Positions 5,732-6,161 of a stretch of DNA of 6,161 bases are shown piece by piece. The DNA is from Leclercia sp. UBA7405. GTDB taxonomy: Bacteria > Pseudomonadota > Gammaproteobacteria > Enterobacterales > Enterobacteriaceae. The notes beneath the pieces are model-generated. The model saw only the letters and a list, made by a program, of their open reading frames with translations. It did not search any database and was not told the DNA's origin. Where the stretch lies: contig DKMV01000166.1 of assembly GCA_002469605.1 (NCBI GenBank), positions 457-6,617 on the forward strand, given 5' to 3'. How positions within the stretch are numbered: the stretch's first letter is position 1; each line of letters begins with the position of its first letter. Position numbers and translations under genes: made by a program.

Positions 5732-6161
5732 TCAGGCGACAGGGCGGGCAATAATACTGCGGGTTTCCATACGCACTTCTGCAATGGTGACGTCGATCAC
5801 TTCGGTGACTTTATAAATCGTTTCACCTTTGATCTGCACGGTGCCATTTTCCTGGCTACAGGTCAGCTCATCGCGTACCGCATGCAGGAACGGAGCCGGA
5901 ATAAAGGCCACGGCGCCGTTGTCCACCAGGCGCACGCGCATGCCGCCGCGGCTGACATCGATGATCTCCGCCGCGAAGCGCGTATCGGTGCCGGCTTTAT
6001 TCTGCAGGAAACGGGCATACAGCCAGTCGCCCACATCGCGCTCCGCCATACGGTTCAGACGACGACGCTCCGCCATCTGGACAGTGGCTTCGTCCTGCGG
6101 ACGGGCAATGGTTTCGTTCTTGATAATCGCTTTCAGCAGGCGATGGTTGATCATATCGCCA
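5732..6161 (-). CDS. rnb: Exoribonuclease II (RNase II), C-terminal part (5' end beyond window)
   Basis: RNase II degrades single-stranded RNA processively from the 3' end, releasing nucleoside 5'-monophosphates, and is a main mRNA-decay enzyme in the enterobacterial cytoplasm. About 142 residues are visible, the end of a protein of about 644 residues. The frame stays open to the window edge (Gly-Asp precede the Met at 6154), so that Met is not the start. The visible part holds the last helices of the RNB catalytic domain ([19 protein letters not shown]) and then the C-terminal S1 RNA-binding domain (from about [23 protein letters not shown] to the end, with [12 protein letters not shown]). 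The catalytic aspartates lie outside the window. The stop TGA is followed by a strong terminator, so rnb is transcriptionally separate from rpfR despite the shared strand. Sequence matches E. coli Rnb closely from memory. Confidence 0.97.
   Translation of the reverse strand, partial: GDMINHRLLKAIIKNETIARPQDEATVQMAERRRLNRMAERDVGDWLYARFLQNKAGTDTRFAAEIIDVSRGGMRVRLVDNGAVAFIPAPFLHAVRDELTCSQENGTVQIKGETIYKVTEVIDVTIAEVRMETRSIIARPVA

Noticed and set aside
1..6161. Search for mobile elements, CRISPR repeats, tRNA or rRNA genes and a defence system
   Set aside because: No transposase-like or integrase-like protein, no regularly spaced repeats, no tRNA-like cloverleaf and no target-site duplications were seen. 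Gene content is conserved chromosomal backbone apart from rpfF.

Overview
The window is a chromosomal segment of a member of the Enterobacterales. The gene order pyrF-yciH-osmB-deoT(yciT)-yciZ-...-pdeR/rpfR-rnb is the one remembered from Escherichia coli, and the proteins are close to their E. coli counterparts from memory. An extra gene, rpfF, lies between yciZ and the PAS-GGDEF-EAL gene. E. coli K-12 lacks it, while Cronobacter, Enterobacter and relatives are known to carry it. The host is therefore more likely an Enterobacter/Cronobacter/Lelliottia-type organism than E. coli; the species cannot be fixed from the sequence alone.

Layout. (1) Bases 1-830, plus strand: the 3' part of pyrF (pyrimidine synthesis), translationally coupled by a TAATG overlap to yciH (an eIF1/SUI1-like factor), then a strong bidirectional hairpin terminator shared with the convergent osmB. 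(2) Bases 854-1342: the small lipoprotein gene osmB on the minus strand, preceded by a 270-base leader with a sigma-S-type -10 element, a dyad across that element, a 12-base palindrome and a possible RcsB box. (3) Bases 1343-2359, minus strand: the DeoR-family regulator deoT and, upstream of it, the small UPF0509 gene yciZ. (4) Bases 2552-5409: a quorum-sensing/c-di-GMP pair. rpfF (plus strand, diffusible signal factor synthase) and rpfR (minus strand, signal receptor and c-di-GMP phosphodiesterase/cyclase) converge and share a four-base CTAG in which both stop codons lie. (5) Bases 5410-5731: a control region holding a 32-codon ORF with a good ribosome binding site, divergent from rpfR, then the rnb terminator. 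(6) Bases 5732-6161: the 3' end of rnb (RNase II) on the minus strand.

How the genes work together. The clear functional unit is rpfF-rpfR. RpfF makes a cis-2-unsaturated fatty acid signal. RpfR senses it through its PAS domain and adjusts c-di-GMP, while its N-terminal domain binds RpfF and restrains synthesis (knowledge from Cronobacter/Burkholderia homologues). The other genes are housekeeping or stress genes in conserved positions. No tRNA, rRNA, insertion sequence, phage gene or CRISPR array was seen. The least described element is the 32-codon ORF upstream of rpfR.
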